Shown piece by piece: positions 16,087 to 17,429 of a stretch of DNA of 17,429 nt; within the stretch, counting starts at the first letter, position 1; the number at the start of each line of letters is the position of its first letter. Below the pieces are notes generated by a model. It saw only the letters and a program-made list of their open reading frames with translations, searched no databases and was not told the DNA's origin. The DNA is from JAISFI01 sp031553775. Its GTDB lineage: Bacteria; Bacteroidota; Bacteroidia; Bacteroidales; Azobacteroidaceae. The DNA is taken from assembly GCA_031553775.1 (NCBI GenBank), contig JAVBLA010000027.1:1-17429 (forward strand), written 5' to 3'. A program made the translations under genes and the position numbers.

Positions 16087-16160
16087 TCTTCCTTAGCTCA
16101 GTCGGTTAGAGCATCTGACTGTTAATCAGAGGGTCCTTGGTTCAAGTCCAAGAGGAAGAG
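16087..16160 (+). tRNA. tRNA-Asn (anticodon GUU)
   Basis: A full cloverleaf can be drawn. Acceptor TCTTCCT (16087-16093) pairs with AGGAAGA (16153-16159) and the discriminator is G16160. The D stem is GCTC/GAGC. The anticodon stem TCTGA/TCAGA encloses CTGTTAA with anticodon GTT at 16121-16123. The T stem CTTGG/CCAAG encloses TTCAAGT. The CCA end is not encoded. A strong terminator follows 45 nt downstream. Confidence 0.96.
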
Positions 16161-16204
16161 CAAAGTCTAAGAGTTGCAAGCGGTCACTCAGGCACACAAA
16201 AAAC

Positions 16205-16240
16205 AAACCTCGCGAAATCAATAGATTAGCGAGGTTTTTT
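16205..16240 (+). terminator. Rho-independent terminator after tRNA-Asn
   Basis: AAACCTCGC (16205-16213) pairs with GCGAGGTTT (16229-16237), giving a 9-bp stem with six GC pairs rich at the base of the loop, followed by a T-run to 16240. The A-run before the stem means it could also act in the other direction. Confidence 0.88.
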
Positions 16241-16408
16241 CTTTAAATTACTATCTCCATGAAAAGCTAGCGAAAAAATATAAAATACCCATTTTCGTTT
16301 CTATATAATTATCCATTGCTCTTTTTATTTTCGATAAATATCTGTTATTCAACGGATAAAAATTAAATCTTCTACTTTTTCTCAAAATTAGCTTATATCG
16401 ACAATGTC
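16241..16408. other. AT-rich spacer without recognisable gene
   Basis: I see no coding frame, RNA gene or clear promoter here. The last 40 bases may still belong to the upstream part of the decayed regulator that follows, since its frame is open back to a stop near 16368. Confidence 0.5.
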
Positions 16409-16621
16409 TACTTCAAAGACAGGGAACCGATGTCCGATGCAAAAGACAGCCTGTCCATTTTTATTCTATTGAAAAATTATCTTGAAAATATTTCTATCAA
16501 ATAACTGGCTTACGATTTGAGCTACAACGATCCTGAATACTTTTCAAGGTTATTCAAAAAACACACGGGCAAGAGTAACCCTGAGCGCCGGAAATATGTT
16601 CAGGATTTGTCAGGTTCTTAA
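16409..16621 (+). pseudogene. Decayed AraC-family regulator remnant (C-terminal DNA-binding part)
   Basis: In one frame the residues after 16504 read LAYDLSYNDPEYFSRLFKKH and continue TGKSNPERRKY, ending in a stop at 16619-16621. This is the second helix-turn-helix and tail of an AraC-family regulator. An in-frame TAA at 16502-16504 replaces the residue normally found between (I/V)K and LAY. The upstream part (YFKDREPM, then ILLKNYLENISIK) is too short to hold the first helix-turn-helix, so a deletion is also likely. No start codon or membrane region is present. It may once have regulated the genes at 16695 onward. Confidence is good for the homology and moderate for the 5' limit. Confidence 0.75.
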
Positions 16622-16656
16622 TTTGAATAGTACGGGTCCATCCGTCTAAACTACCA

Positions 16657-16664
16657 TACCTTTG
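16657..16664 (+). promoter_or_regulatory. Predicted -7 box for the OB-fold gene
   Basis: TACCTTTG matches TAnnTTTG exactly, 30 nt before the ATG at 16695. No TTG is found at the proper -33 distance, which would fit a formerly activator-dependent promoter next to the AraC remnant. Confidence 0.5.
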
Positions 16665-16694
16665 TATCAGTAAACAACATTAAAATTTATTAAA

Positions 16695-17045
16695 ATGAAA
16701 GAAGATGATTATATTATTACAGCCAAGGTGCTTTGTGATGCTTTTATAGAGAACAAAACCAAAGCAGAAAGAGAATATGGCAACCGGATAATGAAAATAT
16801 CCGGCCATACCGTTCATGTAGGCCCCGACATATATGGACTTCCTTCAATAGAATTGTCGGAAATAAAAAGTGGCAAAAGCCGTGTACTTTGCGTGTTGCC
16901 GTTTAGCGATTATCTCAAATTGCGGCGGGTTTCCAAAGGCGACGAAGTCATCATGGAAGGCGAAGTACGCAGTATCTATGAAAAAGATCAGACGATTGTC
17001 GTAAAAGAATGTAAAATTGTGGAAGTAAAAAAAGAAATAAAATAA
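16695..17045 (+). CDS. Small tRNA_anti-like OB-fold protein
   Basis: 116 residues with no signal peptide. The pattern A-F-x-E-N-x-x-x-A-E-x-x-Y (16-28), then I-x-G-x-V/T-V (35-40), a central strand ending IEL (52-54), a strand VLCVLP (64-69), then L-R-R-V-S-K-G-D-E-V-x-x-x-G-E-V (76-91) and VVKECKIVEV (102-111) fits the tRNA_anti-like OB-fold family common in Bacteroidetes. Many relatives are secreted or lipid-anchored; this one appears cytoplasmic. The molecular role of the family is not established and nucleic acid binding is only suggested by the fold. It is followed 21 nt later by a lipoprotein gene, probably in the same operon. Confidence 0.72.
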   Translation: MKEDDYIITAKVLCDAFIENKTKAEREYGNRIMKISGHTVHVGPDIYGLPSIELSEIKSGKSRVLCVLPFSDYLKLRRVSKGDEVIMEGEVRSIYEKDQTIVVKECKIVEVKKEIK

Positions 17046-17066
17046 CAAACGCTAAAAAATAAAGAT

Positions 17067-17429
17067 ATGAACCGACGACAAGAAGAGCGCAATCGTGCTT
17101 GCACGAATCGCCGAAGCGCGAAGGAGAAAAACAAGCGTAGCACAGTTAAAAAGGTATTCATCCTGCTATGTGCAATCGCTGTTTTTGCTTCATGTAATAA
17201 CGCGCCTCAAAAACAAACAACGAGTACAAACGAAAAAACAAATACGGAAATGAACGTAAAAGATAAATCTTTCGATGAATTGTTTACCAAAGTCGATTCG
17301 GCAGAAATAATGCCAACCCTGACAAAATTAATATTAGAGGAACCTAACACGGTGATTACCGCCGGAGAAGCATCGCAGTACAATTCGATGATGGCGAACT
17401 GGCAGGTATTGGGGAACTATTTCATGCAA
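17067..17429 (+). CDS. Lipoprotein with flavin-reductase-like start (partial, runs off right edge)
   Basis: 121 codons are visible from the ATG at 17067. A hydrophobic stretch (VFILLCAIAVFASC, 30-43) ends in a lipobox-like FASC, so C43 is the likely lipidated residue. The mature part has a Thr/Lys/Asn-rich linker, then FDELFTKVDSAEI and VITAGEASQYNSMMANWQVL. The latter resembles the N-terminus of flavin reductase-like FMN-binding split-barrel proteins (ITAG....YN.M.A.W). The reaction cannot be read from this fragment. The first 29 residues are unusually charged (MNRRQEERNR...) and precede a V-K-K where MKK would be normal; the codon is GTT, so there is no alternative start there. Cotranscription with the OB-fold gene is likely (21-nt gap). 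Confidence 0.7.
   Translation, partial: MNRRQEERNRACTNRRSAKEKNKRSTVKKVFILLCAIAVFASCNNAPQKQTTSTNEKTNTEMNVKDKSFDELFTKVDSAEIMPTLTKLILEEPNTVITAGEASQYNSMMANWQVLGNYFMQ

Noticed and set aside
16695..17045. 67-codon minus-strand frame opposite the OB-fold gene
   Set aside because: Phe/Tyr-rich shadow of the Lys/Glu-rich plus-strand gene; the latter has a promoter and family pattern.
16141..17429. Attachment-site duplication of the tRNA-Asn 3' end
   Set aside because: I looked for a second copy of the T-arm/acceptor sequence to the right and found none in the window.

Overview
The window looks like a chromosomal segment from a member of Bacteroidetes, most likely Bacteroidales. The signs are canonical Bacteroidetes -7 boxes (TAnnTTTG) upstream of most transcription units, the near absence of Shine-Dalgarno sequences, membrane-anchored AraC regulators, a giant surface protein built from PKD-like modules, and a tRNA_anti-like OB-fold gene. 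The base composition is moderately AT-rich. I cannot name the genus; a gut-type lineage such as Odoribacteraceae is only a guess.

Layout. (1) 1-6110, minus strand: the first 2,036 codons of a giant secreted repeat protein that runs off the left edge. It has a signal peptide, a unique N-terminal domain and then about 19 modules of roughly 100 residues. Two module types alternate and are organised into a 587-residue higher-order repeat. (2) 6111-6559: a divergent control region with a promoter for the giant gene and a tandem 22-bp repeat in front of the first regulator. (3) 6560-11035, plus strand: three consecutive AraC-family regulators, all membrane-anchored. The first and third have about seven membrane helices and a C-terminal AraC domain; the middle one is a TPR/one-helix/AraC protein. 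The first and third genes each carry a tandem abutting repeat (22 and 21 bp) placed almost identically relative to the predicted -7 box and the start codon. (4) 16000-11050, minus strand: a tightly packed four-gene operon of PfkB-family sugar/nucleoside kinase, S41 protease and two paralogous membrane-anchored metallophosphoesterases whose reading frames overlap by ATGA. (5) 16087-16160: tRNA-Asn(GUU) with its own promoter, back-to-back with the kinase promoter, and a strong intrinsic terminator. (6) 16409-16621: remains of another AraC regulator. (7) 16695 to the right edge: a short OB-fold protein and the start of a flavin-reductase-like lipoprotein with an odd N-terminus.

Working model. 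The most interesting part is the left 11 kb: a giant modular surface protein divergently transcribed from a run of membrane-bound AraC regulators. The regulators may sense an envelope or extracellular signal and control the surface protein, themselves or both. The tandem operators with conserved geometry support autoregulation, but the link to the surface gene is inferred from position only. The kinase-protease-phosphoesterase operon looks like ordinary envelope and metabolic housekeeping.
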